The translations under genes and the position numbers were made by a program. The notes beneath the pieces were generated by a model. It worked only from the letters and a program-made list of their open reading frames with translations, did no database searches and was not told where the DNA came from. Positions 52,974-61,933 of a stretch of 64,000 bases of DNA are shown here, in pieces. Position 1 is the stretch's first letter; the number at the start of each line of letters is the position of its first letter. Source of the DNA: JBLHZY01 sp047631555 (GTDB lineage: Bacteria > Pseudomonadota > Alphaproteobacteria > Rhodobacterales > Rhodobacteraceae); NCBI GenBank assembly GCA_047631555.1, contig JBLHZY010000005.1:1-64000 (forward strand), given 5' to 3'.

Positions 52974-53444
52974 CTAGCTGCGCGCTCCGGGAACGTAGAT
53001 GATTACGCGTTGTTTGAAATCGGTGCCATCGGCGGCTTTTGCTACCAAGCGCATGTTCCAATTGCCCGGCGCGAGCGTCCCTGTTTGGGCGATGTAATCT
53101 GTGCCGTCAAAGAGGAATTCGGGCGTTTGATCTTGGCTGACGTTGGTTGCGCGCCCCAAGATGCCGCCGATCTCTGCCGCCTCAACGGGCGCGCCGGTTT
53201 CATCGCGGATGGAGAGGCGCAGCGTTTCGCCTTCGGTCTTTGCGGTTATGTTCCAGCCAAGCGCCTCTTGGGCCTCGCGATCGATATCGAAGGTTTGCGA
53301 GGCAACGTAGGAGTTTTTCACCTCTAGGCCCGGAAACGTCCCAACAGCTTTGAAAGCGAGGAGGAGGTTCACCGCTATGATCACGGCAAAAGCCGAAACC
53401 GTTACGATGAGCATTTTTCGGCCAGTAAATTCGCGCGTTGCCAT
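52974..53444 (-). CDS. ccoH: cbb3 oxidase assembly protein CcoH
   Basis: FixH family, 156 residues from ATG 53444. One N-terminal membrane helix (MLIVTVSAFAVIIAVNLLLAF) is followed by the periplasmic domain with VKNSYVASQTFD and a beta-rich C-terminal part containing PGNWNMRLVA. It is thought to assist copper delivery or subunit assembly. One base separates it from the ccoG stop. Confidence 0.9.
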   Translation of the reverse strand: MATREFTGRKMLIVTVSAFAVIIAVNLLLAFKAVGTFPGLEVKNSYVASQTFDIDREAQEALGWNITAKTEGETLRLSIRDETGAPVEAAEIGGILGRATNVSQDQTPEFLFDGTDYIAQTGTLAPGNWNMRLVAKAADGTDFKQRVIIYVPGARS

Positions 53445-53445
53445 G

Positions 53446-54873
53446 TTATTGGCCCTTTCCGTTGAAGATCGTATCCGCATGGGCGCGATCTCCGTTTGTG
53501 AGGTCTTCGATCCAAAGGCGAAACTCGGTGCGTTCGTCATTCGCTGGCGTAGAGCCGCGCGGCGCCACGACATAGACCCGCTGGATCACCATCGCATCTG
53601 CTGGAACATCTATCGTCTCATAGGGTGTTCCTTCAAGCTGAACCCGTAAAGCGGAATCGCCAACCAGCGAAATCCGAAACGGGCGATCTTCGCCATGTTT
53701 GTTGCGCAGGCGTACGTCATATGTGTTGCGCAGCGAGCCATCCGAGAGGGTTACAAAAACCGGATTGCGCACAGGCGCGACGCTCACATCAAGCGCGGGT
53801 CGGATGAACAGCGCAAACAATAGCCCAAAGCCGATCGCCGCCCAAAGCACAGTATACAGGATCGTGCGCGGGCGCAGGATATGTTTCCAAATTTTGCGCG
53901 GCTCTTTGCCGGCGCGCTCTGCGGTTTCATCCGTCAGGGCCATGTAATCGATCAGGCCGCGCGGCTTGCCGATCTTGTCCATCATGTCATCGCAGGCATC
54001 AATGCATAGCCCGCAGGTGATGCATTCCATCTGCTGGCCGTTGCGAATATCGATCCCCATCGGGCAGACATTCACGCAGGCCAGACAATCGATGCAATCG
54101 CCCTGAGAGGCATCAATCTGGCCTTTTTTCAGCTTGCCGCGCGGCTCTCCGCGCCATTCGCGATAGGCGATTGTGATGGTATCCTCGTCGACCATCGCCG
54201 CTTGGATGCGCGGCCATGGGCACATGTAGATACAGACCTGTTCGCGGGCAAAACCGCCAAAAAGCATGGTCGTGATCGTCAGAACGGCGATTGTGGAATA
54301 GGCAACGGGGTGCGCGGTTCCGTTGAGCAGATTGATCAACAGGTGCGGCGCATCGGTGAAATAAAAGACCCAAGCGCCGCCCGTTGCCAGCGCGATCATC
54401 GCCCAAACGATATATTTGGTGATCCGCAGGCGCAGCTTTTTGGTGTTCCATTTTTGCTTCCAGAGGCGCAGGCGATTGTTGCGATCTCCTTCAATCCAGC
54501 GCTCCACAAGAATGAAAAGATCCGTCCAGACGGTTTGCGGGCAGGTATAGCCGCACCAAACCCGGCCCAGTGCCGAGGTAAACAAGAAAAGCCCCAGCCC
54601 GGCCATGATCAGAAGGCCTGCGATGAAGTAAAATTCATGCGGCCATATTTCGATCCAGAAGAAGAAAAAGCGGCGCGAGGCCAGATCAACCAGAACGGCT
54701 TGATCGGGCAGCTCAGGGCCGCGATCCCAACGTATCCAAGGGGTTATGTAATAGATGCCAAGCGTGACAGCCATAATCAGCCATTTCAGGCTGCGGAATT
54801 TGCCCTTCACACGGCGTGGGAAAATTGGCTCACGCGGGGCGTAAAGCTTTGGCGGGGACTGGGTGGAGCTCAT
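53446..54873 (-). CDS. ccoG: cbb3 oxidase accessory ferredoxin-like protein CcoG
   Basis: Membrane-bound iron-sulfur protein, 475 residues from ATG 54873. It has several membrane helices, GYTCPQTVWTDLF, two 4Fe-4S clusters in CIDCLACVNVCPMGID and CITCGLCIDACD, and a C-terminal Ig-like domain. CcoG reduces Cu(II) for oxidase assembly in relatives. It heads ccoGHIS; an FNR box lies 65-78 bases upstream of the start. Confidence 0.92.
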   Translation of the reverse strand: MSSTQSPPKLYAPREPIFPRRVKGKFRSLKWLIMAVTLGIYYITPWIRWDRGPELPDQAVLVDLASRRFFFFWIEIWPHEFYFIAGLLIMAGLGLFLFTSALGRVWCGYTCPQTVWTDLFILVERWIEGDRNNRLRLWKQKWNTKKLRLRITKYIVWAMIALATGGAWVFYFTDAPHLLINLLNGTAHPVAYSTIAVLTITTMLFGGFAREQVCIYMCPWPRIQAAMVDEDTITIAYREWRGEPRGKLKKGQIDASQGDCIDCLACVNVCPMGIDIRNGQQMECITCGLCIDACDDMMDKIGKPRGLIDYMALTDETAERAGKEPRKIWKHILRPRTILYTVLWAAIGFGLLFALFIRPALDVSVAPVRNPVFVTLSDGSLRNTYDVRLRNKHGEDRPFRISLVGDSALRVQLEGTPYETIDVPADAMVIQRVYVVAPRGSTPANDERTEFRLWIEDLTNGDRAHADTIFNGKGQ

Positions 54874-54937
54874 GAGAGCGCCTTTCTTCTCAACTGTTCG
54901 CGTTGAGTCTTTATGCTTGGGAATACGGGCTGGGGCT

Positions 54938-54951
54938 TTGACATGTATCAA
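54938..54951 (-). promoter_or_regulatory. FNR/FixK box upstream of ccoG
   Basis: TTGACATGTATCAA fits TTGAT-N4-ATCAA with one mismatch. Its centre is about 72 bases from the ccoG ATG, which would leave a leader of about 30 bases if activation is from -41.5. Confidence 0.85.
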
Positions 54952-54979
54952 AGTAACGCCGCGGATCCATTATTGTAAA

Positions 54980-55016
54980 ACAAAAGAAAAAGGGCGCGCC
55001 GCTATGGCGCACCCTT
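54980..55016 (-). terminator. Terminator of the ccoNOQP operon
   Basis: On the minus strand an 11-bp stem with one mismatch (55016-55006 with 55000-54990) around a 5-base loop is followed by TTTTTCTTTTG, 89 bases after the ccoP stop. Confidence 0.8.
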
Positions 55017-55104
55017 TGAATATTTGCGGCACCGACCCTGTAGAAACGCGCGAACAGGATCGAGGATCGGTGCCTGACCAGCCGATTGCGCGGCCGGATG
55101 GGAA

Positions 55105-55968
55105 TTATTCGCCGCCGCCCAATTGGTGAACGTAGGCTGCAACTGCATTTACTTCAGCTTGGCCCAAACGCGCGCCCCAAGGTGGCATCACACCAAAGCG
55201 GGCGTTGGCAACTGTTTCGGTCAGGTCCTCTTCAGAACCGCCAAAGAGCCAGATCGCATCTGTGAGGTTTGGCGCCCCTTGCTCGCGATCGCCTGAGCCG
55301 TCTTCCATGTGACAACCGGCGCAATTTTCCTCAAAGACCAAGGCGCCCTCGGTCGCCAAAGCGGCATCGTGATCCGCGCCAGAGATGGCAAGAACATGAT
55401 GAACAACTTGCGCGATTTGCGCGTCATCCAGCAGCTCATCCGCGCCAAATTTGGGCATTTCAGAGTAGCGGGAATCAGCGTCTTCATTGCGGATGCCGTG
55501 CTGAACTGTCAGCGCGATATCCTCAATAGAGCCGCCCCAAAGCCAATCATCATCCAAGAGGTTTGGATAGCCTTTGGCACCCGCCGCGCCCGAGCCGTGG
55601 CACTGCGAGCAATTGATCGCAAAGACGGCTTTACCAGCGTTACGGGCAAAATCGTACACAGGCGTTCCAGAGGTCAGCGTGGTCAAATCGATGCTGGCAA
55701 GCTGCGCTTCAATGGCTGCGTTGCTGTCATTGACGGCTTGGATATCAGCGGCAACTTCGGCGCGGGTGGAATAGCCAAGCAGGCCAGCCGTTGCGCCTTT
55801 GATCCCGGGCCAAGCCGGATAGGCGATTGAATAGCCGATCGCCCAGATGATCGTTGCATAGAAGGTCCAGAGCCACCAACGCGGCAGAGGGTTGTTAAAC
55901 TCCTCGATCCCGTCCCAGCTATGGCCGGTTGTTTCGACATCGTCCGATTTATCGTTGCGAGTGCTCAT
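55105..55968 (-). CDS. ccoP: cbb3 cytochrome c oxidase subunit III (dihaem cytochrome c)
   Basis: Electron-entry subunit of cbb3 oxidase, 287 residues. One N-terminal membrane helix (WWLWTFYATIIWAIGYSIAYP) and two c-type haem sites, NCSQCHG and NCAGCHM, with Met ligands expected in SEMPKFG and GVMPPWG. Overlaps ccoQ by ATGA; last gene of the operon. Confidence 0.95.
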   Translation of the reverse strand: MSTRNDKSDDVETTGHSWDGIEEFNNPLPRWWLWTFYATIIWAIGYSIAYPAWPGIKGATAGLLGYSTRAEVAADIQAVNDSNAAIEAQLASIDLTTLTSGTPVYDFARNAGKAVFAINCSQCHGSGAAGAKGYPNLLDDDWLWGGSIEDIALTVQHGIRNEDADSRYSEMPKFGADELLDDAQIAQVVHHVLAISGADHDAALATEGALVFEENCAGCHMEDGSGDREQGAPNLTDAIWLFGGSEEDLTETVANARFGVMPPWGARLGQAEVNAVAAYVHQLGGGE

Positions 55969-56147
55969 GGCCGCGCCTCCTCAGATTGGGCGGGTTTGTC
56001 TTCGTGCCTAAAGGGGATGTTGGCCGTGTCTTCATGGGTCTTCTTGCTTGAAGGGCGAAAGGCCCAAAGAATGACCCCCCCAAAGAAGACAAACATAGCC
56101 AACAAAACCCAGCTATCGGCGATTTCGCGCAGGATGTGATAATCCAT
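55965..56147 (-). CDS. ccoQ: cbb3 oxidase subunit IV (CcoQ/FixQ)
   Basis: Small single-helix subunit of 60 residues (MDYHILREIADSWVLLAMFV) that stabilises CcoP in the complex. It lies 11 bases after ccoO and overlaps ccoP by ATGA. Confidence 0.9.
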   Translation of the reverse strand: MDYHILREIADSWVLLAMFVFFGGVILWAFRPSSKKTHEDTANIPFRHEDKPAQSEEARP

Positions 56148-56158
56148 CTGATCCGCTC

Positions 56159-56884
56159 CTATCGGCTTGCGTCGGGGGTGAAGGTCGAGAAATCGACCAG
56201 CGTCCCGAGCATTTGCATATAGGCGATCAGCGCATCCATCTCAGAGATGCCCGGCTTGCCATCAAAGTTGCGCACTTGTGCGTTTGGATAGCGTTCCAAT
56301 AGCCCGTCGTAATCGCTGTCTGGATCGGCTTGCGCGGTGAAATCCGCTTTCGCCGATGCGATCATCTCGTCTGAATAGGGCACACCAACTGCGCGGTGGG
56401 TCTTCAGCAGATCGGTGATATAGGTCGGCTCGATCATTGCCTTATTGAGGAAGGCGTATTTCGGCATAACCGATTCTGGCACAACCGATTGCGGATCGTT
56501 TAGGTGATCCACATGCCACTCGTCTGAGTAACGCCCACCAACGCGCGCAAGGTCCGGCCCTGTGCGTTTGGAACCCCACTGGAACGGGTGATCATATTTG
56601 CTTTCAGCCGCCAGCGAATAGTGGCCATAGCGTTCGACCTCATCACGCATCGGGCGGATCATCTGGCTATGGCAAACATAGCAGCCCTCGCGAATATAGA
56701 CATCACGCCCGGTGAGCTCGAGCGGTGAGTAAGGGCGCATGCCCTCCACATCCTCAATCGTGTTCTCCAGATAAAAGAGCGGCGCGATTTCGACGATGCC
56801 CCCAATAGTGACAACCAATAGAGAGCCGACCAATAAGGCCGTAGCGTTTGTCTCAATGAACTTGTGTTTGTCTAGAATGCCCAT
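56159..56884 (-). CDS. ccoO: cbb3 cytochrome c oxidase subunit II (monohaem cytochrome c)
   Basis: 241 residues with one N-terminal membrane helix (ALLVGSLLVVTIGGIVEI), the haem-binding motif CYVCHSQMIRP, and conserved blocks GPDLARVGGRYSDEWH and PESVMPKYAFL with the Met ligand. It passes electrons from CcoP to CcoN. Twelve bases downstream of ccoN. Confidence 0.95.
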   Translation of the reverse strand: MGILDKHKFIETNATALLVGSLLVVTIGGIVEIAPLFYLENTIEDVEGMRPYSPLELTGRDVYIREGCYVCHSQMIRPMRDEVERYGHYSLAAESKYDHPFQWGSKRTGPDLARVGGRYSDEWHVDHLNDPQSVVPESVMPKYAFLNKAMIEPTYITDLLKTHRAVGVPYSDEMIASAKADFTAQADPDSDYDGLLERYPNAQVRNFDGKPGISEMDALIAYMQMLGTLVDFSTFTPDASR

Positions 56885-56896
56885 GTTTTCGGCCCC

Positions 56897-58495
56897 CTAT
56901 TCTGCCGGAGCCATGGCCGGTGCATCTGCCAAAGCAGGTGCACGGCGCACGGTCATCCAAAGGTTGTAGACCATGATGAGAGCCCCAGCGAGATACATAA
57001 CCCCACCCAAAGCGCGCACCACATACATCGGGAATTTAGCGCCCACGGTATCGGCGAATGTATTCACCAAGAAGCCGTTTGCATCCACTTCGCGCCACAT
57101 CAGGCCTTCCATGATCCCAGTGACCCACATCGAGGCCGCATAGAGAATAATGCCGATGGTCGCGAGCCAGAAGTGCCAGTTCACCAAGCTCAGGCTATAG
57201 AGCCGCGCGCGGTTCCAGAGTTTTGGCGTGAGGAAGTAGAGCGCGCCAAAGGTGATCATCCCGTTCCAGCCAAGCGCACCAGAGTGCACGTGTCCGATGG
57301 TCCAATCGGTATAGTGGCTTAGCGAGTTCACCGCGCGGATCGACATCATCGGACCCTCAAAGGTCGACATGCCATAAAAGCCAATGGAGATAACCATCAT
57401 GCGGATCACCGGATCGGTGCGCAGTTTGTCCCATGCGCCCGAAAGCGTCATCAGGCCGTTGATCATACCGCCCCAGCTTGGCATCCAAAGAACGATGGAG
57501 AAGACCATGCCCAGCGTCGAGGCCCAATCGGGCAGCGCTGTATAGTGAAGGTGGTGAGGACCCGCCCAGATATAGAGGAAGATCAGCGCCCAAAAGTGAA
57601 TGATCGAGAGCTTATAAGAGAAGACGGGGCGTTCGGCCTGTTTTGGCACGAAGTAATACATCATTCCCAAGAAGCCCGCCGTGAGGAAGAAGCCAACCGC
57701 GTTGTGGCCGTACCACCACTGGGTCATCGCGTCTTGCACACCCGAGAAGAGCTGCACCGATTTTGATCCAAAGATCGAGACCGGCAGCGAGAGGTTATTG
57801 ACGATATGCAGCATCGCCACGGTGACGATGAACGACAGGAAGAACCAGTTCGCCACGTAGATGTGCTTTTCTTTGCGGATCATCAATGTGCCAAGGAAGA
57901 CTGCCAGATAAGCGACCCAAACGACGGTAAGCCACAAATCGACATACCATTCAGGCTCGGCGTATTCTTTGGATTGGGTCGCGCCAAACAGGTATCCGGT
58001 CGCGGCCAGAACAATAAAGAGATTGTAGCCCCAAAAGACGAACCATGCCAGATTGCCGCCCCAAAGCCGAACGGCCGAGGTGCGTTGCACGATATAAAAG
58101 GACGTTGCGATCAGCGCGTTCCCGCCAAAAGCAAAAATCACCGCTGATGTGTGCAGCGGGCGCAGGCGGCCAAAGTTGCCGATGCCTTGCAAGAATTCGA
58201 AGTTCAGCGCCGGAAAGGCGAGCTGAAAGGCGATGAACGTTCCGGCCAAAAAGCCCACAACGCCCCAAAGGGTCGTTGCCACAACGCCGTATCGCACGAC
58301 ACCATCCATATAGCCCGTTTCCTTGGGCTTGGCCGGCTCATCCGTATTTCGAAGCGTATAGACAAACATCCCGCCTGCAACGGCCAACACGATAATCGCG
58401 TGTACCTGATAGGCAAGATCTCGTCCGTAATTCGCAGCAATAGCAGCCAGGAGTGCGACCCCTGCCAGCAATGCCAGTTTAATATAATTCCACAT
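56897..58495 (-). CDS. ccoN: cbb3 cytochrome c oxidase subunit I
   Basis: Catalytic haem-copper subunit, 532 residues from ATG 58495, with about 12 membrane helices. Key sites: low-spin haem His in RPLHTSAVIFAFGG, CuB His and cross-linked Tyr region in QWWYGHNAVGFFLT and LGMMYYFVPK, and GHVHSGALGWNG near the haem ligands. The frame is open 36 codons further up but crosses into the promoter. An FNR box about 100 bases upstream implies low-oxygen induction. Confidence 0.95.
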   Translation of the reverse strand: MWNYIKLALLAGVALLAAIAANYGRDLAYQVHAIIVLAVAGGMFVYTLRNTDEPAKPKETGYMDGVVRYGVVATTLWGVVGFLAGTFIAFQLAFPALNFEFLQGIGNFGRLRPLHTSAVIFAFGGNALIATSFYIVQRTSAVRLWGGNLAWFVFWGYNLFIVLAATGYLFGATQSKEYAEPEWYVDLWLTVVWVAYLAVFLGTLMIRKEKHIYVANWFFLSFIVTVAMLHIVNNLSLPVSIFGSKSVQLFSGVQDAMTQWWYGHNAVGFFLTAGFLGMMYYFVPKQAERPVFSYKLSIIHFWALIFLYIWAGPHHLHYTALPDWASTLGMVFSIVLWMPSWGGMINGLMTLSGAWDKLRTDPVIRMMVISIGFYGMSTFEGPMMSIRAVNSLSHYTDWTIGHVHSGALGWNGMITFGALYFLTPKLWNRARLYSLSLVNWHFWLATIGIILYAASMWVTGIMEGLMWREVDANGFLVNTFADTVGAKFPMYVVRALGGVMYLAGALIMVYNLWMTVRRAPALADAPAMAPAE

Positions 58496-58589
58496 AGCGC
58501 GTCCCTTTTTTAGTTCCCACGAGGGGGTATCGCCCCGTGTTGACCCGGTTCGACCTGTCCTGACTTGGAGGTATTCCAACAAGGCTGCT

Positions 58590-58603
58590 TTGATCTGTGT
58601 CAA
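58590..58603 (-). promoter_or_regulatory. FNR/FixK box upstream of ccoN
   Basis: TTGATCTGTGTCAA fits the FNR consensus with one mismatch. Its centre predicts a start of transcription about 60 bases ahead of the ccoN ATG if bound at -41.5. Confidence 0.87.
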
Positions 58604-58677
58604 AAGCCAAGTGAAGATCGCGAAAAAAGACGACTCAGCGAGAACTTGGCGAAATTTTTGCTCTCCGCGTCGCGATA

Positions 58678-58691
58678 TTGATCCTGATCAA
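58678..58691 (+). promoter_or_regulatory. FNR/FixK box upstream of the universal stress gene
   Basis: TTGATCCTGATCAA is a perfect FNR consensus, 63-76 bases upstream of the stress-protein ATG, giving a predicted 28-base leader at -41.5 spacing. It is 75 bases from the ccoN box, so the two divergent promoters have separate sites. Confidence 0.9.
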
Positions 58692-58753
58692 AGCGCAAAG
58701 ACCGTGCGCCTTATAGCTTGGGGGCAATCCAAAAATCCGTCAGGAGCAAAGCG

Positions 58754-59593
58754 ATGTCTTATAAATCACTCATTACGATTGTGACCGATGCCAAAGCAGA
58801 CAAAAGCGCCATTGAAGCCGCACGGATCGTTGCTCAGGCCAATGGCGGGCATCTCGATCTGTTCTGCATGGGCCTCGATCGCACCCAGCCAGGCTTTTAT
58901 TACGCAGGCACCAACGCGATGATCGTGCAAAGCAATATGGACCAAGCGCGCGACGATGCAGCCGCGCTTGAGGCCGAAGTTTCAAAGCTGTTCCAAGGCG
59001 CCGATATTACATGGGCCGCCGTGCCGATGGCGGCGCAGATGGTCGGCCTAACGCCATTCTTGGCGCATCAGACGCGCTTTGCAGATCTGGTCGTGCTGCC
59101 CCGTCCTTATGGGCCCAATCGCAGCCACGAACATGAGCAAATTCTCGAATTAACGCTGTTTAACGCCCATGTGCCGGTTTTGGTTATCCCTGATGGCGCC
59201 GAGGTTGACCCTCAGCCAAAGCGGATCGTCGTTGGCTGGAATGAAGGGGCCGAGGCCTTGGCCGCTGTGCGCGCTGCCATGCCACTTTTGCAGCAAGCGG
59301 ATGTGGTTGATATCGTTGTGATTGATCCGCCGCAACATGGGCCTGATCGCTCTGATCCGGGCGGCGGTCTTTCGGCCATGCTCGCGCGTCACGGGGTGAA
59401 TTGCGAAGTTTCGGTGCTGGCGAAAACCTTGCCGCGCACCTCTGATACTTTGCTGCGCCATGCCCGCGATAAGAATGCACAGATGATCGTGATGGGCGCT
59501 TACGGCCACTCGCGCTTTCGCGAAAGCATTCTAGGCGGCGCGACACGTAACATGCTTGAGATGGCCGAACTTCCGGTCCTCATGGCGCACTAA
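58754..59593 (+). CDS. Universal stress protein, tandem Usp domains
   Basis: Cytoplasmic protein of 279 residues from ATG 58754 (GGAG upstream). It has two Usp folds (about 1-145 and 160-279); the second keeps the ATP-binding motif GAYGHSRFRESILGG (G-x2-G-x9-G). The perfect FNR box upstream and position between ccoN and fnrL point to a low-oxygen or energy-stress role, as seen for related Usp genes in Rhodobacterales. Confidence 0.88.
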   Translation: MSYKSLITIVTDAKADKSAIEAARIVAQANGGHLDLFCMGLDRTQPGFYYAGTNAMIVQSNMDQARDDAAALEAEVSKLFQGADITWAAVPMAAQMVGLTPFLAHQTRFADLVVLPRPYGPNRSHEHEQILELTLFNAHVPVLVIPDGAEVDPQPKRIVVGWNEGAEALAAVRAAMPLLQQADVVDIVVIDPPQHGPDRSDPGGGLSAMLARHGVNCEVSVLAKTLPRTSDTLLRHARDKNAQMIVMGAYGHSRFRESILGGATRNMLEMAELPVLMAH

Positions 59594-59625
59594 TTCGATT
59601 TCCTGAGTGACAGCACCTTAGGAAC

Positions 59626-59660
59626 GGCCGGGCCAGCTTCCCAGCATTAAGCGCCCGGCC
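59626..59660. terminator. Inverted repeat between converging usp and fnrL genes
   Basis: GGCCGGGC (59626-59633) and GCCCGGCC (59653-59660) pair around a 19-base loop between two convergent genes. No T run on either side, so its role as terminator is uncertain. Confidence 0.4.
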
Positions 59661-59686
59661 AACTAATTCCTCGCGCGGGTGATGCG

Positions 59687-60427
59687 TTAGCTCAGCATTC
59701 CGCCATCGACATCATCGCCCGTCTCGGCCTGAAGCCGCTCAAAATCGGGGATGACTACGCGCCGTTTACCCTCAAGCTGAACAATGCCTTCGCGCTTTAG
59801 GCTAGAGATTTGGCGGCTTACGGTTTCCAAGGTAAGCCCCAGATAATCAGCCATTGCTTCGCGGGTCAGCGGCAAATCAAAGGCCGTGGCCGAGCCAACG
59901 GTTGTTAGGTGCAGCGAGGCTTCGCGGCGTGCCAAAATCGCCAACAGACTTGCGATCTTTTCGCGCGCGTTCTTGCGGCCAAGGATCAGCATCCATTCGC
60001 GCGCTGCGTCCAATTCATCCAAGGTCATCTCAAGCAAGCGCTGCCCGATATGGGGGGTCTTGTGCATCAAATCCTCAAACCCTTTGCGCCGAAAACAGCA
60101 CAGGGTCAGATTGGAAACAGCCGTAACATCATAGGCCGCGGCCTCGCGCCCAGGCCGCCCAATGAAATCGGATGGCAACAAAAGCCCGACCATCTGTGTG
60201 CGACCGTCTTCCATGGTCTGGCTCAGCGAGGCGATGCCGGTGACAACCGAGGCCACAAAATCCATATGGTCGCCGCCCCAGATAACGGGCTGACCCGCCT
60301 CATAACTGCGATAATATTTGATCGAGTCCAGCAGCTCGAGCTCGTCCTGCTCGCAGCGCGCGCAAACAGCACGGTGCCGAATTGGGCAAGTCCCGCAATC
60401 ACGGGAATCGAAAGTTAGGTCATTCAT
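59687..60427 (-). CDS. fnrL: Crp/Fnr-family oxygen-sensing regulator FnrL
   Basis: Iron-sulfur anaerobic regulator, 246 residues. N-terminal cysteines 11, 14, 22 and 25 (CGTCPIRHRAVCARC) plus the central LTLCCF Cys should hold a 4Fe-4S cluster. The DNA-recognition helix LGLTLETVSRQISSLKREG has E-x2-SR, which reads TTGAT-N4-ATCAA. Five such boxes, or near matches, serve the surrounding genes. One box lies 21-34 bases ahead of its own ATG, so autoregulation is likely. Confidence 0.93.
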   Translation of the reverse strand: MNDLTFDSRDCGTCPIRHRAVCARCEQDELELLDSIKYYRSYEAGQPVIWGGDHMDFVASVVTGIASLSQTMEDGRTQMVGLLLPSDFIGRPGREAAAYDVTAVSNLTLCCFRRKGFEDLMHKTPHIGQRLLEMTLDELDAAREWMLILGRKNAREKIASLLAILARREASLHLTTVGSATAFDLPLTREAMADYLGLTLETVSRQISSLKREGIVQLEGKRRVVIPDFERLQAETGDDVDGGMLS

Positions 60428-60447
60428 GTTCGCGTTCCTTGCACGGT

Positions 60448-60461
60448 TTGATCTGGGTCAA
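60448..60461. promoter_or_regulatory. Shared FNR box between fnrL and hemN
   Basis: TTGATCTGGGTCAA fits the consensus with one mismatch and sits 21 bases from the fnrL start and 29 from the annotated hemN start. It is too close to fnrL for activation from -41.5, so it may repress fnrL while serving hemN. Confidence 0.85.
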
Positions 60462-60490
60462 AGCGTGCATTCCTAGTTCCCCCCAAGAGT

Positions 60491-61852
60491 ATGCTTATGA
60501 ACAAACATATTCAACTCAGCAGCTATGGGCTCTTTGACGCGCGCGTGCCGCGCTATACGTCCTATCCAACCGCGCCGCATTTCAAAAATGAATTTGGCGC
60601 GCAGATTACCCAGGGTTGGATGGGCGAGATTGCCCCAGATGCGCAGATTTCGCTTTATATTCACGTGCCTTTCTGCCGCCGGCTTTGCTGGTTTTGCGCC
60701 TGTCGCACCCAAGGAACATCGACGCTTGCCCCGGTGGCGGCCTATGTCGAGAGCCTCAAAAATGAGCTGGAGCTGATCGCCGCGGCCCTGCCTGAGGGGG
60801 TTAGAATCGGGCATTTGCATTGGGGCGGAGGGACGCCAACGCTGCTTTCGCCTGAGTTGATTCGCGACTTGAGCGATGCAATTTTTGCGCTCATCCCCTT
60901 GGCTGAGGGCGGCGAATTTTCGGTCGAGATTGATCCAAGCGAAATCGACGGGCCGCGCCTTGATGCGCTTGCGGCCGCAGGGCTAAGCCGCGCCTCGATC
61001 GGCGTTCAGGATTTTGATCCCGAGATCCAAAACACGATTGGCCGCCTGCAAAGTTATGAGATCACCGCCAAAGCCGTTGAAGACTTGCGCGCGCGCGGCG
61101 TGACCTCGCTTAACGCCGATATTCTTTATGGATTGCCGCACCAGACGCCGGAAAAGATCGCCGACTCGGTGCAGAAGTTGCTGTCGCTTAATCCGGATCG
61201 GGTTGCGCTGTTTGGCTATGCGCATGTCCCGTGGATGGCGCGCCGCCAAAACATGATCCCGACGGACGCACTGCCAACCCCGCAAGAGCGGCTCGCGTTA
61301 TTTGATGTTGCGCGCGAATTGTTTGTTATGGATGGCTATGACGAGATCGGCATTGATCACTTTGCCCGCCCAACAGATAGCCTCAGCATCGCCCAGCGCA
61401 ACGGCAAATTGCGCCGCAATTTCCAAGGCTACACAGATGATAAACACGACACATTGATCGGTGTCGGCGCCTCTGCAATCTCGCGTTATCCTCAGGGCTA
61501 TGCGCAAAATGCCCCTGCGACCTCGGCCTATCAGGAACGGGTGCGCGCGGGCATGTTGGCAACGACAAAGGGCCATGCTTTCGTTGGCGACGATCTTTTG
61601 CGCGGCCGGATTATCGAGGCGCTCATGTCTGATTTTCGCGTAACGCTTAAAGATCTCGAAGCGCGTTTTAATCTTGAACGCGCGCAGTTTGATGCCTTTG
61701 CGCAAAGCGTCGCCGAGGCCTTCCCCGATATGATCGAGACCTCCTCCGAGGCCATCGCCATCCCAGCGCATGCGCGCCCCCTTACGCGGATGATCGCGCG
61801 CCATTTCGATGCTTATGCGATGGATGAATCGGGCCATTCCAGCGCCGTTTAA
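60491..61852 (+). CDS. hemN: Oxygen-independent coproporphyrinogen III oxidase
   Basis: Radical-SAM enzyme of haem biosynthesis used when oxygen is low, 453 residues. The cluster cysteines are C62, C66 and C69 (FCRRLCWFCACR), with YTSYPTAPHF before them and GGGTPTLLS and the FGYAHVPWMARRQ block after. ATG 60491 is used; ATG 60497 (MNKHIQ) is an alternative that would fit a leaderless transcript. Divergent from fnrL across an FNR box. Confidence 0.94.
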   Translation: MLMNKHIQLSSYGLFDARVPRYTSYPTAPHFKNEFGAQITQGWMGEIAPDAQISLYIHVPFCRRLCWFCACRTQGTSTLAPVAAYVESLKNELELIAAALPEGVRIGHLHWGGGTPTLLSPELIRDLSDAIFALIPLAEGGEFSVEIDPSEIDGPRLDALAAAGLSRASIGVQDFDPEIQNTIGRLQSYEITAKAVEDLRARGVTSLNADILYGLPHQTPEKIADSVQKLLSLNPDRVALFGYAHVPWMARRQNMIPTDALPTPQERLALFDVARELFVMDGYDEIGIDHFARPTDSLSIAQRNGKLRRNFQGYTDDKHDTLIGVGASAISRYPQGYAQNAPATSAYQERVRAGMLATTKGHAFVGDDLLRGRIIEALMSDFRVTLKDLEARFNLERAQFDAFAQSVAEAFPDMIETSSEAIAIPAHARPLTRMIARHFDAYAMDESGHSSAV

Positions 61853-61933
61853 TCGCCTCCTCGCGCACTGGTTTGCATGGGCAAGCCGCGCGCGCTATCT
61901 CTTGCGGGCATAGCTCACGCAAGGACAGGCCTG

